Notes: generated from the sequence alone by a model not told the origin. A stretch of 64,000 nt of DNA from an uncultured Enterobacterales bacterium (GCA_946478305.1 CAMLBO010000006.1:1-64000), one strand, 5' to 3'. Counted from the first letter of the stretch, positions 46,343 through 56,356 are shown. A program made the numbers and translations.

Positions 46343-48682
46343 ATGAAGCAAATCCGGGTTTTAGCCCAGTACTATGTTGATCTGATGGTCAAGCTGGGGC
46401 TGGTACGTTTTTCGCTACTGCTGGCCTCCGCGCTGGTTGTGCTGGCGATGATTGTCCAGATGGCCGTGACTATGCTGTTACGGGGTCAGGTCGACAGCAT
46501 CGATGTGGTTCGCTCTATTTTCTTCGGTTTGCTGATAACACCCTGGGCCGTCTATTTTCTTTCGGTTGTTGTGGAACAACTGGAAGAGTCCCGTCAGCGT
46601 TTGTCACGGCTGGTGGATAAGCTTGAAGAGATGCGACATCGTGACCTCGAACTGAATCAGCAGCTAAAAGACAACATCTCTCAGCTCAATCAGGAAATTG
46701 CCGACCGCGTCAAAGCCGAAGAGGCCCGCCTGGCCGTGGTGGATAAACTCAAACTTGAAATGCATCATCGTGAGCAGGCGCAAATCGAACTCAGCCAGCA
46801 ATCGGCTTTGTTGCGCTCCTTCCTCGATGCCTCACCAGACCTGGTGTATTACCGCAATGAAGACAAAGAGTTTTCGGGCTGTAACCGCGCTATGGAGCTG
46901 CTGACGGGCAAAAGTGAAAAGCAGTTGATAGGTCTGACGCCAGACGATGTTTACACGCAGGACATCGCTGAGAAGGTCATTGAAACCGATGAAAAAGTGT
47001 TCCGCCACAACGTTTCCCTGACTTATGAGCAGTGGCTGGTCTACCCAGATGGTCGGAAAGCCTGTTTTGAGCTGCGCAAAGTGCCGTTTTACGATCGTAT
47101 CGGAAAACGGCACGGACTCATGGGCTTTGGACGGGATATTACCGAACGTAAGCGCTATCAGGACGCCCTGGAGAATGCCAGCAGGGAAAAGACCACCTTT
47201 ATCTCCACGATCAGCCACGAGCTTCGTACGCCGCTTAACGGCATTGTCGGGCTGAGCCGAATCTTACTCGATACCGATCTGAACGCCGAGCAGCACAATT
47301 ATCTGAAAACCATTCACGTCAGCGCGATCACGCTCGGCAACATCTTCAATGACATTATTGAAATGGACAAACTTGAGCGCCGCAAAGTCCAGCTTGATAA
47401 CCAAACGGTGGATTTTACCGGTTTCCTTTCGGACCTGGAAAATCTTTCCGGCCTGCTGGCTCAGCCAAAAGGTCTGAAATTTGTGATGCAGCCAGATTTA
47501 CCCCTGCCGCATAACATCATCACTGATGGTACACGTCTGCGGCAGATCCTGTGGAACCTGATTGGTAATGCGGTGAAATTTACCCGCGAGGGAGAAATTG
47601 TGGTGCGTGTTCATCACGACGGTGGAGAATTGCTGCAGTTTGAGGTACAGGATTCCGGAATGGGGATTCCGAAAGATGAGCAGGACAAAATCTTCGCCAT
47701 GTATTACCAGGTAAAAGATCAAAACGGGGGTAAACCTGCGACGGGGACCGGCATTGGGCTGGCTGTTTCTAAACGCCTGGCTCAAAGCATGGGCGGCGAC
47801 ATTACAGTGTGCAGCGAGCAGGGTAAAGGTTCCTGCTTCACCCTGACGGTGAAAGCACCGACTCTGGATGAGCCGCTTAGCGAAAAGGCGGAAGAGGATG
47901 AACTGCCCTTACCTGCACTGAACGTACTGTTGGTGGAGGATATTGAGCTGAACGTGATCGTCGCGCGCTCGGTGCTGGAGAAGCTGGGTAACAGCGTGGA
48001 GGTGGCGATGAATGGCCATGACGCGCTGGCGATGTTTGACCCGGATGAATTTGATCTGGTGCTGCTGGATATCCAGTTGCCGGACATGACCGGGCTGGAT
48101 ATTGCCCGCAAATTACGTCAGGACTACGCCGGTCAACATTTGCCGCCGCTGGTCGCGCTCACCGCCAATGTGCTCAAAGACAAAAAAGAGTATCTCGACG
48201 CGGGCATGGACGATGTGCTGAGTAAGCCTCTGTCAGTCTCAGCCCTGACCGCCATGATCCAGCAGTTCTGGGATCATCAACCTGACCCTGTATCAACGGA
48301 GGAACCTTCTGTGACGACACAGACTCAAGAATCACTGCTGGACATCGCCATGCTTGAACAATACATCGAATTGGTCGGGCCGGGCCTGATTTACCAGAGC
48401 GCGGAGATGTTTGAGAAAATGATGCCGGATTATCTGGCAGTACTTGATTCCAACATGATCGCCCGTGATCAGGCCGGAATTGCTGAGGAGGGACATAAGA
48501 TCAAAGGCGCAGCGGGATCCGTTGGACTTAAGCATCTGCAACAACTTGCTCAGCAGATTCAAACGCCGACGTTACCAGCATGGTGGGACAATGTTCAGGA
48601 ATGGATTGATGAGTTAAAGCTGGAGTGGCTTAACGACGTGCGGATTTTACGTGAATGGACAGCAAACGCTGAAAAAAAATAA
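46343..48682 (+). CDS. arcB: ArcB, hybrid sensor kinase for redox state
   Basis: Tripartite histidine kinase that phosphorylates ArcA when quinones are reduced. 779 residues. Two membrane helices (about 23-47 and 58-76), coiled linker, PAS domain (about 155-265) with the redox cysteines Cys180 and Cys241. Transmitter His292 (STISHELRTPLNG), ATPase boxes NLIGNAVKFT and DSGMGIPKDEQD, receiver Asp576 (DLVLLDIQLPD) and HPt His718 (EEGHKIKGAAGS). Every phosphorelay residue is intact. Its stop codon overlaps the terminator end of the ArcZ sRNA on the other strand. Confidence 0.97.
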   Translation: MKQIRVLAQYYVDLMVKLGLVRFSLLLASALVVLAMIVQMAVTMLLRGQVDSIDVVRSIFFGLLITPWAVYFLSVVVEQLEESRQRLSRLVDKLEEMRHRDLELNQQLKDNISQLNQEIADRVKAEEARLAVVDKLKLEMHHREQAQIELSQQSALLRSFLDASPDLVYYRNEDKEFSGCNRAMELLTGKSEKQLIGLTPDDVYTQDIAEKVIETDEKVFRHNVSLTYEQWLVYPDGRKACFELRKVPFYDRIGKRHGLMGFGRDITERKRYQDALENASREKTTFISTISHELRTPLNGIVGLSRILLDTDLNAEQHNYLKTIHVSAITLGNIFNDIIEMDKLERRKVQLDNQTVDFTGFLSDLENLSGLLAQPKGLKFVMQPDLPLPHNIITDGTRLRQILWNLIGNAVKFTREGEIVVRVHHDGGELLQFEVQDSGMGIPKDEQDKIFAMYYQVKDQNGGKPATGTGIGLAVSKRLAQSMGGDITVCSEQGKGSCFTLTVKAPTLDEPLSEKAEEDELPLPALNVLLVEDIELNVIVARSVLEKLGNSVEVAMNGHDALAMFDPDEFDLVLLDIQLPDMTGLDIARKLRQDYAGQHLPPLVALTANVLKDKKEYLDAGMDDVLSKPLSVSALTAMIQQFWDHQPDPVSTEEPSVTTQTQESLLDIAMLEQYIELVGPGLIYQSAEMFEKMMPDYLAVLDSNMIARDQAGIAEEGHKIKGAAGSVGLKHLQQLAQQIQTPTLPAWWDNVQEWIDELKLEWLNDVRILREWTANAEKK

Positions 48683-48788
48683 CCCCAGCCGAGGCCGGGG
48701 TGCGCGAATACTGCGCCAACACCAGGGAAATCGTTAACCCGCGATAGTTTTAAGGGTTCTGTTTTCGCAGGTTTTGGTAATTCTGCCG
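48672..48788 (-). ncRNA. arcZ: ArcZ small RNA
   Basis: Hfq-dependent trans-acting sRNA, an activator of rpoS and repressor of flhDC and others in E. coli. The minus strand reads GATTTCCCTGGTGTTGGCGC then AGTATTCGCGCACCCCGGCC, the conserved processed 3' part of ArcZ with its seed. A terminator CCCCGGCCTCGGCTGGGG plus a T-run (complement of 48672-48680) follows. The upstream half is less conserved. The 5' end near 48788 is estimated from a TATTAG -10 at 48795-48800 and the usual length of about 120 nt. It lies between arcB and elbB as in E. coli, and its tail overlaps the arcB stop on the opposite strand. Confidence 0.9.
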
Positions 48789-48930
48789 TAAAGTCTAATA
48801 CATCTTGTAGGAATCAACATAACAAATATAAGCGTAACTGTTACAAGAATCATTAAAAACTGTGATGTAGATTAGTCTTTGTCTATACAAAACTTCAAGC
48901 CTTTATCGCAAGAATTTTTGGAGAATTCAA

Positions 48931-49584
48931 ATGAAGCCTGTTGGCGTGGTGCTCAGCGGTGAATATTTCGCCGGTGGAACAGAGTTTCAGGAAGCCTTTT
49001 TAGTGCTTTCCGCCCTGAAAAAGTACGGTATAAAAAACCAGTGTATTTGCAAGGATAGAATCCAACTTTATGTAATAGAACGTTTATTTTCTAGTAATAA
49101 AAATGGGGAGATTCTTCCCGCTACGGAAGTTTCCTCCCCGGCCTTAAGTGAAATTATTTCATTGAAGGAATCGGTTCCTGAGAACGTCAGTGCGCTGATT
49201 TTTCCCGGTGGTTTTGGCACGATTCATCGCTTAACTACGCTCGAGATCGATGGAAACGATTACACAATTGATGAGGAACTATTCACATTAGCCCATGAAA
49301 TACATAAGCAGGGTAAACCATTGGGCTTCATCAGTCAGGCTGGCATATTGGCACCCAAAATTGCAGAGAAGGAAGTGCGCGTCACGCTGGGTACCGATAT
49401 CGACCGCGCGGAACTCCTTGATGCTATTGGGGCAGAGCCCGTTTCCTGCCCGGCCGATGATATTGTCATCAATCTGGAAATGAAAATTGTTAGCACTCCG
49501 GGCCTGCTGTCAGAGGAATCTGAGGGTGAAGCGGCTGTAGGAATTGATAAGCTGGTCAGATGTGTTATGGAATGGATTAAATGA
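48931..49584 (+). CDS. elbB: divergent ElbB-like DJ-1/PfpI-family protein
   Basis: ElbB is a DJ-1/PfpI-superfamily protein (isoprenoid biosynthesis, glyoxalase III-like). 217 residues, position and ATGA overlap with mtgA as expected. It keeps the fold ([58 protein letters not shown]). But the nucleophile Cys of the E. coli GFMCIAP elbow is Ser135 (GFISQAG), and the N-terminal GCGVYDGSE loop is replaced by [10 protein letters not shown]. The first third is AT-rich with rarer codons than its neighbours. It may be a transferred or neofunctionalised version. Symbol given by synteny; activity cannot be assumed. Confidence 0.75.
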   Translation: MKPVGVVLSGEYFAGGTEFQEAFLVLSALKKYGIKNQCICKDRIQLYVIERLFSSNKNGEILPATEVSSPALSEIISLKESVPENVSALIFPGGFGTIHRLTTLEIDGNDYTIDEELFTLAHEIHKQGKPLGFISQAGILAPKIAEKEVRVTLGTDIDRAELLDAIGAEPVSCPADDIVINLEMKIVSTPGLLSEESEGEAAVGIDKLVRCVMEWIK

Positions 49585-50312
49585 GTAAATCGTCGGGAAA
49601 GTCCCTGTTCAGGGCGCCAGTGAAATGGCTGAAACGCATTTTAATACTGTTCATTGGCTTATGGGTTGCGGGTATTCTGCTGTTTTCTTTCCTGCCCGTA
49701 CCTTTCTCCGCGGTGATGGTTGAACGGCAAATTTCAGCCTGGCTGAGCGGCGATTTTAGCTACGTTGCTCACTCTGACTGGGTGCCGATGAGCGACATCT
49801 CCCCGTCAATGGCGCTGGCCGTGATGGCAGCGGAGGACCAAAAATTCCCCGAGCACTGGGGCTTCGATGTTGATGCTATTCAGTCTGTGCTGGAAAAAAG
49901 TGATAAGGACGATGCCCGCATTCGCGGCGCTTCTACGCTCTCTCAGCAAACGGCTAAGAACCTGTTTTTATGGGATGGTCGCAGCTGGGTACGTAAAGGG
50001 CTGGAGGCCGGTTTGACGGTGGGTATAGAAACGGTGTGGAGCAAGCGCCGCATCCTGACGGTCTACCTGAACATCGTTGAGTTTGGTGACGGAGTTTTCG
50101 GCGTTGAGCAGGCCGCCCAGCACTTCTTCCATAAACCGGCCAGTAAACTGACCGCCTCGCAGGCCGCGCTGCTGGCAGCGGTATTACCGAACCCACACCT
50201 GTTTAAAGCCAATGCGCCGTCGGCCTATGTGCTGCGTCGCCAGCAGTGGATCCTGCGTCAGATGAGCCAACTGGGCGGTGACAGTTTCCTTACCGAACAC
50301 AAACTTCGTTAG
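49581..50312 (+). CDS. mtgA: monofunctional peptidoglycan transglycosylase
   Basis: Family 51 glycosyltransferase that polymerises lipid II at the septum without transpeptidase activity. 243 residues; an N-terminal membrane helix (about 19-38), then the GT51 domain. The catalytic Glu is in [15 protein letters not shown], with [20 protein letters not shown], and the second acid is in [20 protein letters not shown]. The start overlaps elbB by 4 bp. Confidence 0.96.
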   Translation: MSKSSGKSLFRAPVKWLKRILILFIGLWVAGILLFSFLPVPFSAVMVERQISAWLSGDFSYVAHSDWVPMSDISPSMALAVMAAEDQKFPEHWGFDVDAIQSVLEKSDKDDARIRGASTLSQQTAKNLFLWDGRSWVRKGLEAGLTVGIETVWSKRRILTVYLNIVEFGDGVFGVEQAAQHFFHKPASKLTASQAALLAAVLPNPHLFKANAPSAYVLRRQQWILRQMSQLGGDSFLTEHKLR

Positions 50313-50332
50313 TCCATTCAGCCCGATGGTGT

Positions 50333-50365
50333 AAAAAAAGGGCCCGGCATGTGCTGCCAGGCCCT
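50333..50365. terminator. bidirectional terminator between mtgA and dolP
   Basis: AGGGCC-C-GGCA pairs with TGCC-A-GGCCCT (50339-50349 with 50355-50365), with one mismatch and loop TGTGC. Seven A on the left give a T-run for the minus-strand dolP transcript; the plus-strand side lacks a U-tract. Confidence 0.8.
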
Positions 50366-50390
50366 CCTCATCCTTAATAGGAAATACAGG

Positions 50391-50966
50391 TCACTTCACG
50401 TAGGTAAACGCCGTGGTGACGTGTTTCACGCCGCTGACGCCCGCTGCGATACTTGCCGCTGATTTACCTTCTTCAGGTGTCACCAGACCCAGCAGGAATA
50501 CTTCACCATTTTCTGTAGTCACTTTCACATTCGAAGATTTCACGGAATCACTGGTCAGGATCTGAGAACGTACCTTGGTGGTGATCCAGGTATCCATTGA
50601 TGCTGTGCCCATACTGACCGGTTTACCGGTGCGGATTTCGTTATATACCTCGCTTGCGCCATCCACACCCATCGTGATCTGTTTGGCTCGTGCTGCCATA
50701 TCCGGCGTGGGTGCCTGGCCGGTTAACAGGACTTTACCCTGATAGGCCGTCGCCACTATGCGGGCTTCATCCTTAAGCTGTTTGTCTTTACTGATCGCGT
50801 TGCTTACCCGCGCTTCCAGCGTGCCGTCATCGACCTGCGTACCCACGGAGCGCGGATCGGTGGTGGTTTTGGTCGCAACACCGGCGACGCCAACGACGGC
50901 GGCGGCCACACAGCCTTGCAACAGAAGGGCGCTTAACAGTACTGCAAAGAGAGGACTTGCCTTCAT
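50391..50966 (-). CDS. dolP: DolP (YraP), outer-membrane BON-domain lipoprotein
   Basis: Sigma-E-dependent lipoprotein at the outer membrane and division site; supports BAM and envelope integrity. 191 residues. Lipobox LLLQGC with Cys19 and Val at +2, so sorted to the outer membrane. Two BON domains: about 48-115 (EARVSNAISKDKQLKDEARI) and about 123-190 (TWITTKVRSQILTSDSVKSS). Lies 9 bp after diaA. Confidence 0.95.
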   Translation of the reverse strand: MKASPLFAVLLSALLLQGCVAAAVVGVAGVATKTTTDPRSVGTQVDDGTLEARVSNAISKDKQLKDEARIVATAYQGKVLLTGQAPTPDMAARAKQITMGVDGASEVYNEIRTGKPVSMGTASMDTWITTKVRSQILTSDSVKSSNVKVTTENGEVFLLGLVTPEEGKSAASIAAGVSGVKHVTTAFTYVK

Positions 50967-50975
50967 TGGAACTCC

Positions 50976-51566
50976 TTAATCGTCCTGGTGTGGGAACAGC
51001 GTGTTATCAATCAGGTCACAGAGACAGTTCACTGTGAGCATATGCATTTCCTGAATTCTTGCGCTGCGATGGGACGGAATACGAATCTCAACATCGTGAG
51101 GTCCCAGTAATCCGGCCAGTTCACCGCCGTCATAGCCCGTCAGTGCAACGATAGTCATATCGCGGGTTACCGCTGCTTCAACCGCCTTGACGATATCGCG
51201 GCTGTTACCACGGGTGGAAATAGCCAGGAGAACGTCCCCCGCCTGACCCAGTGCGCGCACCTGCTTGGCATAAATTTCTTCATGCAGGCGATCGTTGGCA
51301 ATGGCGGTCAGCACAATATTATCTGCACAAAGTGAGATGGCTGGCAGGCTCGGACGGTCGGTTTCAAAACGGTTAATCAGGCTGGCTGAAAAATGCTGGG
51401 CGTTGGCTGCCGAGGTGCCGTTACCGCAGCAAAGGATCTTATTACCATTAAGCAGCGATTGAACCAGCGTCATCGCAGCACGGGAAATCGCATCGGGCAG
51501 CGCTTCGGCTGCGGCAATCTGGGTTTGAATACTTTCAGTAAAGCAGGCTTTGATTCTATCCAGCAC
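50976..51566 (-). CDS. diaA: DiaA, DnaA initiator-associating protein
   Basis: SIS-fold tetramer that binds several DnaA molecules at oriC and promotes timely initiation. 196 residues as in E. coli. [40 protein letters not shown] and [20 protein letters not shown] are the SIS landmarks shared with GmhA. GmhA catalytic features are not all present. In the lpoA-yraN-diaA-dolP series. Confidence 0.95.
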   Translation of the reverse strand: MLDRIKACFTESIQTQIAAAEALPDAISRAAMTLVQSLLNGNKILCCGNGTSAANAQHFSASLINRFETDRPSLPAISLCADNIVLTAIANDRLHEEIYAKQVRALGQAGDVLLAISTRGNSRDIVKAVEAAVTRDMTIVALTGYDGGELAGLLGPHDVEIRIPSHRSARIQEMHMLTVNCLCDLIDNTLFPHQDD

Positions 51567-51632
51567 GTGATTTAGTCCAGTCAGTAAAATGTCGGCTGCG
51601 CGGTCGGGCAGTCCGTCAGTCTCAAAACAATC

Positions 51633-52001
51633 TTAATCCGCATTGAATGCATCCGTCAGCCATTCTATCTGGCTACCCGTGATGGCTAAAACATCAAAAC
51701 GGCAAGATGATGTGTCAAAGCTTGCGTCTCTGCCTGCAAGCCAGAAAGAGGCGGCCTGTAACAACCGCTTCTGTTTTTGATGCGTTACGCTGGCCGAAGC
51801 ACCACCGAACAGGGCGTTGCGACGGTAACGAACCTCAACAAACACCCAGGTTTGCTGATCGCGCATGATCAGGTCAATTTCACCCAGCCGGCACGCCACG
51901 TTGGCGGCGACAAAAATCAGCCCTGCTTTCTCGAGATAGCGGCGGGCGAAGGCTTCATAGTCTGCACCACACTCGCGGGTAGTCGGCAATTTTTTAAACA
52001 T
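51633..52001 (-). CDS. yraN: YraN, UPF0102 endonuclease-fold protein
   Basis: 122-residue protein with a restriction-endonuclease-like fold and unknown physiological role, perhaps in DNA repair or recombination. The nuclease motif is visible: [20 protein letters not shown] gives D-(x)n-ExK-like residues. [20 protein letters not shown] follows. AAGGATG precedes ATG 52001. The N-terminus is shorter than in E. coli (131 residues). Confidence 0.92.
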   Translation of the reverse strand: MFKKLPTTRECGADYEAFARRYLEKAGLIFVAANVACRLGEIDLIMRDQQTWVFVEVRYRRNALFGGASASVTHQKQKRLLQAASFWLAGRDASFDTSSCRFDVLAITGSQIEWLTDAFNAD

Positions 52002-52080
52002 CAGTACATCCTTGTACGTGTTAATGGCGGCAATTCCGATGCCTGAGCGAAATTTTCAGCGTTGTCTTAAGCTGGATGCT

Positions 52081-54120
52081 TTAAGAAGAGACCGGCACCA
52101 GTGAGCCCTGACGGTATTGCAGCCATGGCAGTTTACGATGGATCACGCAGTTCTCGTTGGCGCTTAGCTCACCGGTTTTACCGGAAACCTTAAAGCCCGG
52201 AATTTGACGCATTTGCGAGAAGTGGTTAGCCAGATCCCATGCATCGATCCCCATGGCATACAGACGTACCAGAGAATAGTCATTTTTAAACTGGCTGGCC
52301 GCTTGTTGCATTAACGGTGGATTACTCCCCGCCAGCAGAGGGATGTCACTGAACTGAACCCCTTCCATCTCCAGACGATAGTCAGGGCCTGCACCGGCCT
52401 GATAGCTGCGGGAGCTGGCGTAAACAGCAGGTTTATTCCGGCCACTCACGGCCAGATCAATCATCGGCTTGATGAGCGTCAGCTCATCTTGTGTCGCAAC
52501 GATATAGACCGAATCCACATTGCCAGAAACACCGCCGCCGGTAGCCTGCGTAATTTGATCATCACTCGGTGGTGCCGGAATGGTGATCCCGCCGATGGTA
52601 ACACCCTGCTGGGCCGGAACGGTGGTTTGCGCGCTGCCTGATACCGGTGTACCCGTCAGACGAATACCACTGCGGATCGTCGATTTCAGTTCAGAGTAGG
52701 ATCCCAGGCCCTGTTTCAGTACGGTTTGGCCGCCCTGTTTTTGCCACTCATTGGCAAAGGCTTGCGCGATACGGTCACCGAAGCTGCCGCGCGGTACCAG
52801 CAGCAATGGCATTTGACGATGCTGGGCCCACATATGACGTGCTGCATCCTGGGCTTCATCTTCCGGCGAGAGCGCAAAGTAACAGATATTTGGACTGTTT
52901 TTCTCAGTTTCGGGCTGATTGAGTGCCAAAACGTTCAGCGGGGTTTGGGTTGAGCCCAGTTCAGTCACTTTATCTTTCAGCAATGGACCCACCACAATGG
53001 TTGCACCATCTTGCTGAGCCTGAGCCAGCAGCACCGGCAGTGGCTGAGCGCTGGTGTCATAGACTTTAACCTGCGCATGTGGGTTGGCTGGCGTTGTGGT
53101 AACCGCCGGTACGACCGGGGTCGCAGGTTGTGTTTCGGTTGGTGTCCCCTGGGCTGCCGTGGCATCCACAGCCGATGGGCTGATGGCTGCATTTGGATCG
53201 GCAGGTGGCGTTGAGGTGTTTGGATCAACGGGTGCTGGTTGCGGTGCTGGCTGGCTTGGTAAGCCGTTCATCGCGGCGTTAAAGCCTTGCTGGATGGCGT
53301 TGCCATAAACCTGAGCTGCTCCACTCATTGGCAGGAACAGGGCAATTTTCTCAGTCGAAGAGGGTTGGAAGCTGAGCACACCGCTGAGTTGAGTCGGCAA
53401 CGTTTTCGCCGCCGGGTTGACCGGGTAACGGCGCTGCCAGTCTTTGATACCGGCTTTGAGCATATCCGGATCCTGCTTGTTACTCTGCCAGACGCTGAGC
53501 AGGTCCAACCAGCCTTGTAGCGTATTTTCATCGGCATTGATGACCACTGCGCTGGCATCCTGCGGAGTCATTTGCGTCAGCGCACTCCAGGTGGCGTCGA
53601 TATTATCCTGATGAGGCTTACCTTGTAATAACGGCTCCTGCGCAATATAAGCGCGCAGTAATCCCAGGCTCGTACGGCCCTGACTGGCGTCAATTTGTGC
53701 CTGATAGAAACGGGTTTTCTGAGCATCACTCAGCGTGGAAGGATTAATTTTGCTGAGTATTGTTGCGGCTGCCGGGTAATTTTTCTGCGCAATCTGAACT
53801 TCAGCGCTGACCAGTTGCTGTTCCAGTGCTTGCGCTGCGCTCAGATTCTGCGGCAACTGTGCCAGCTGATTAGCAGCCTGAGGCACTTTGCCTTCGCGCA
53901 ACAGGGCACGCGCTGCAAGCAATTGCCAGTCAGCCTTGGTATCATCACCGCTTTGCTGCGCCTGCTGCAGATAATAGTCTGAGCTGCCGGTCGCCAGACC
54001 CTGAACACTCGGAGGCGGCGTTTGCGGAGCCTGGCTCGAACAACTGGCGAGCAGCATCGCCACGATAACGGCAGGGATTAAACGTCCCGTGCGGGTACGA
54101 AAAGTAGTTGAGGAAGGCAT
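52081..54120 (-). CDS. lpoA: LpoA, outer-membrane lipoprotein activator of PBP1a
   Basis: Lipoprotein that reaches through the periplasm to stimulate PBP1a transpeptidation. 679 residues. Lipobox MLLASC with Cys27 and Ser at +2. N-terminal helical TPR-like domain (to about 245). A Pro/Ala/Thr-rich linker of about 70 residues (near 290-350) interrupts the C-terminal periplasmic-binding-protein-like domain (KIALFLPMSGAAQVYGNAIQ, then TIVVGPLLKDKVTEL to the end). The linker is of variable length in the family. Divergent from rsmI, as usual. Confidence 0.95.
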   Translation of the reverse strand: MPSSTTFRTRTGRLIPAVIVAMLLASCSSQAPQTPPPSVQGLATGSSDYYLQQAQQSGDDTKADWQLLAARALLREGKVPQAANQLAQLPQNLSAAQALEQQLVSAEVQIAQKNYPAAATILSKINPSTLSDAQKTRFYQAQIDASQGRTSLGLLRAYIAQEPLLQGKPHQDNIDATWSALTQMTPQDASAVVINADENTLQGWLDLLSVWQSNKQDPDMLKAGIKDWQRRYPVNPAAKTLPTQLSGVLSFQPSSTEKIALFLPMSGAAQVYGNAIQQGFNAAMNGLPSQPAPQPAPVDPNTSTPPADPNAAISPSAVDATAAQGTPTETQPATPVVPAVTTTPANPHAQVKVYDTSAQPLPVLLAQAQQDGATIVVGPLLKDKVTELGSTQTPLNVLALNQPETEKNSPNICYFALSPEDEAQDAARHMWAQHRQMPLLLVPRGSFGDRIAQAFANEWQKQGGQTVLKQGLGSYSELKSTIRSGIRLTGTPVSGSAQTTVPAQQGVTIGGITIPAPPSDDQITQATGGGVSGNVDSVYIVATQDELTLIKPMIDLAVSGRNKPAVYASSRSYQAGAGPDYRLEMEGVQFSDIPLLAGSNPPLMQQAASQFKNDYSLVRLYAMGIDAWDLANHFSQMRQIPGFKVSGKTGELSANENCVIHRKLPWLQYRQGSLVPVSS

Positions 54121-54182
54121 TCAGTTTCCAGTGATGTTTTTTTCAAGATGCTCAATATTAAATCGGCAATCCGGATGAAACA

Positions 54183-55052
54183 ATGAATCAACACGATCAA
54201 GCAGATATTTCTGCATCAACGCTCTACATCGTACCGACGCCAATCGGCAATTTAGGGGACATTACCCAGCGTGCGTTGGCCGTACTGAACAGCGTGGATT
54301 TGATTGCAGCGGAGGACACCCGCCACACCGGATTGCTGCTGCAACACTTTGGCATTAGCGCCAAAATGTATCCATTGCATGACCATAACGAGCAGCAAAA
54401 AGCCGAACATTTATTGTCGAAACTTCAGGAAGGTCAAAGTATTGCGCTGGTTTCAGATGCCGGAACCCCGCTTATTAATGATCCCGGTTACCATCTGGTC
54501 CGTCGCTGCCGCGAAGCCGGTATCCGCGTGGTGCCGTTACCCGGCGCATGCGCGGCGATTGCTGCGCTTAGCGCCGCCGGTTTACCTTCAGATCGCTTCT
54601 GTTATGAAGGCTTCCTGCCGGCTAAAACAAAATCACGAAAAGATACCCTGCAAGCGCTGATTGAAGAGCCGCGGACACTGATTTTCTATGAGTCCACTCA
54701 CCGTTTACTTGATAGCTTGCAGGATATGGTCGAAGTTTGGGGGCCGGAACGCTACGTCGTACTGGCACGTGAACTGACCAAAACCTGGGAAAATATTCGC
54801 GGTGATGCGGTAGGCGCATTACTCGCTTGGGTGCAGGAAGATGAAACCCGTAAGCGTGGCGAAATGGTGCTGATTGTTGAAGGTCACAAAGCAGATACCG
54901 ACACGTTGCCTGCCGAAGCATTGCGCACGCTGGCGCTGCTGCAAAAGGAGTTACCGCTGAAAAAGGCCGCGGCACTGGTGGCTGAAATCCATAATGTTAA
55001 GAAAAATGCGTTGTATAAATACGCACTCGACCAGCAAGAGGGTGACAAGTAG
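54183..55052 (+). CDS. rsmI: RsmI, 16S rRNA 2'-O-ribose C1402 methyltransferase
   Basis: Tetrapyrrole-methylase-fold enzyme that 2'-O-methylates C1402 in the decoding centre. 289 residues. SAM-binding glycine loop [60 protein letters not shown] and [19 protein letters not shown]. The last codons contain the -35 of the rnpB promoter. Confidence 0.96.
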   Translation: MNQHDQADISASTLYIVPTPIGNLGDITQRALAVLNSVDLIAAEDTRHTGLLLQHFGISAKMYPLHDHNEQQKAEHLLSKLQEGQSIALVSDAGTPLINDPGYHLVRRCREAGIRVVPLPGACAAIAALSAAGLPSDRFCYEGFLPAKTKSRKDTLQALIEEPRTLIFYESTHRLLDSLQDMVEVWGPERYVVLARELTKTWENIRGDAVGALLAWVQEDETRKRGEMVLIVEGHKADTDTLPAEALRTLALLQKELPLKKAAALVAEIHNVKKNALYKYALDQQEGDK

Positions 55053-55070
55053 GGTGTAATGCCCTATTAT
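55042..55070 (+). promoter_or_regulatory. rnpB promoter
   Basis: GTGACA (55042-55047), 17-bp spacer, TATTAT (55065-55070). Predicted start seven to eight bases downstream agrees with the 5' end of M1 RNA at about 55078. The -35 overlaps the rsmI stop codon. Confidence 0.75.
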
Positions 55071-55077
55071 CCGCCGC

Positions 55078-55454
<377 letters not shown>

Positions 55455-55462
55455 CGTCAAAA

Positions 55463-55500
55463 GAAAGCCCGTGTAGCATCAGCTACGCGGGCTTTCGCCT
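55463..55500. terminator. rnpB terminator, usable in both directions
   Basis: Fifteen-bp stem GAAAGCCCGTGTAGC (55463-55477) / GCTACGCGGGCTTTC (55482-55496), one T-G pair, loop ATCA. GCCTTTCTATT follows on the plus strand and TTTTGACG on the minus strand, where it can end yhaK. Confidence 0.9.
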
Positions 55501-55507
55501 TTCTATT

Positions 55508-55537
55508 ATCTGTTATTTGTGTATCTGTTATTTGTGA
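55508..55537. repeat. two tandem 15-bp repeats
   Basis: ATCTGTTATTTGTGT (55508-55522) is followed directly by ATCTGTTATTTGTGA (55523-55537), 14 of 15 bases equal. They fill the gap between the rnpB terminator and the yhaK stop. Confidence 0.75.
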
Positions 55538-55541
55538 ACTT

Positions 55542-56261
55542 CTATACCGGCAAATCGATCAGCAATGCCCGCAATGGGGTGCTGGCCGTAATGGTCACCT
55601 GGGATTCGAGGTGGATGAAAGCCCCGTCTCCGCACACCAGTTTTTGCATCTCCTGACTTTCTTCACCAAACGCGTTGATCTGGCCATGGATTGATTGCAA
55701 ATAGGCCCGCGGCCCGCGCAGTGGCAAGGTTATCTGCTCACCGGCAGGTAAATCCAGATGATGGATCCATACCTGCTGACGCAGTTGCAGGCTGCCATTT
55801 TCACCATCCGGTGATGCCAGCAAAAAGTGTGGCGCGTTGGCGACTCTCATCTGTTGGATTAACGGGTTTTCATGCTGCGGACAGGCATCAAGCCAAAGTT
55901 GCATACGGGTCAGAGGTTGCGTCGTGCTCAGGTTCAGTTCGCTATAGCTGACGTTGGCCTGTGTCGAAAGCAGGGCGGCCTCTCCGGCTTTAACGCGTAC
56001 GCTGTGGCCTTCGCTGTCGCGATATTCAGCATCACCCTGCAAGACCAGATTTAATATGTCTACCCGAGGATAGGTACGCGGCTGCAGGCTGGCACCCGGT
56101 GCCAACACTTCCTGGTTCAGTACCCGCAGTGAGGCGTAGCCCATTAATTTCGGATCAAAGTAGTGTCCGAATGAAAAGGTATAGCGCGCCTTCAGCCAAC
56201 CAAAGTCAGCTGTGCCGCACTCTTGTGCTGTTCTGCTCTTAATCATGGCGGTCTGGCTCAT
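55542..56261 (-). CDS. yhaK: YhaK, pirin-family protein
   Basis: Bicupin of the pirin family, a monomeric redox-sensitive protein in E. coli. 239 residues from ATG 56261, or 234 from ATG 56246, which aligns better with the E. coli start (233). ARYTFSFGHYFDPKLMGYAS, RTYPRVDILNLVLQGDAEYR and RGPRAYLQSIHGQINAF are typical. The C-terminal SPLRALLIDLPV-like TPLRALLIDLPV ends the protein. Divergent from yhaJ, which may regulate it. Confidence 0.92.
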   Translation of the reverse strand: MSQTAMIKSRTAQECGTADFGWLKARYTFSFGHYFDPKLMGYASLRVLNQEVLAPGASLQPRTYPRVDILNLVLQGDAEYRDSEGHSVRVKAGEAALLSTQANVSYSELNLSTTQPLTRMQLWLDACPQHENPLIQQMRVANAPHFLLASPDGENGSLQLRQQVWIHHLDLPAGEQITLPLRGPRAYLQSIHGQINAFGEESQEMQKLVCGDGAFIHLESQVTITASTPLRALLIDLPV

Positions 56262-56287
56262 TAAAAAATTCGATAGATAAATGGTAA

Positions 56288-56323
56288 GCGTCTGGACGCA
56301 CGATTGTTAGCCAGTTAATCTGG
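56288..56323. promoter_or_regulatory. inverted repeats between yhaK and yhaJ
   Basis: GCGTC-TG-GACGC (56288-56299) and CCAG-TTAAT-CTGG (56311-56323) lie in the 95-bp divergent gap. Candidate operators for the LysR regulator YhaJ. Only symmetry supports this. Confidence 0.35.
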
Positions 56324-56356
56324 TCGGCATATTCAAAATTCCTGACAGAGAACCGC

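Noticed and set aside
48931-49584. Pseudogene call for elbB
   Set aside because: The frame is full length, coupled to mtgA and keeps the fold motifs; only active-site residues differ.
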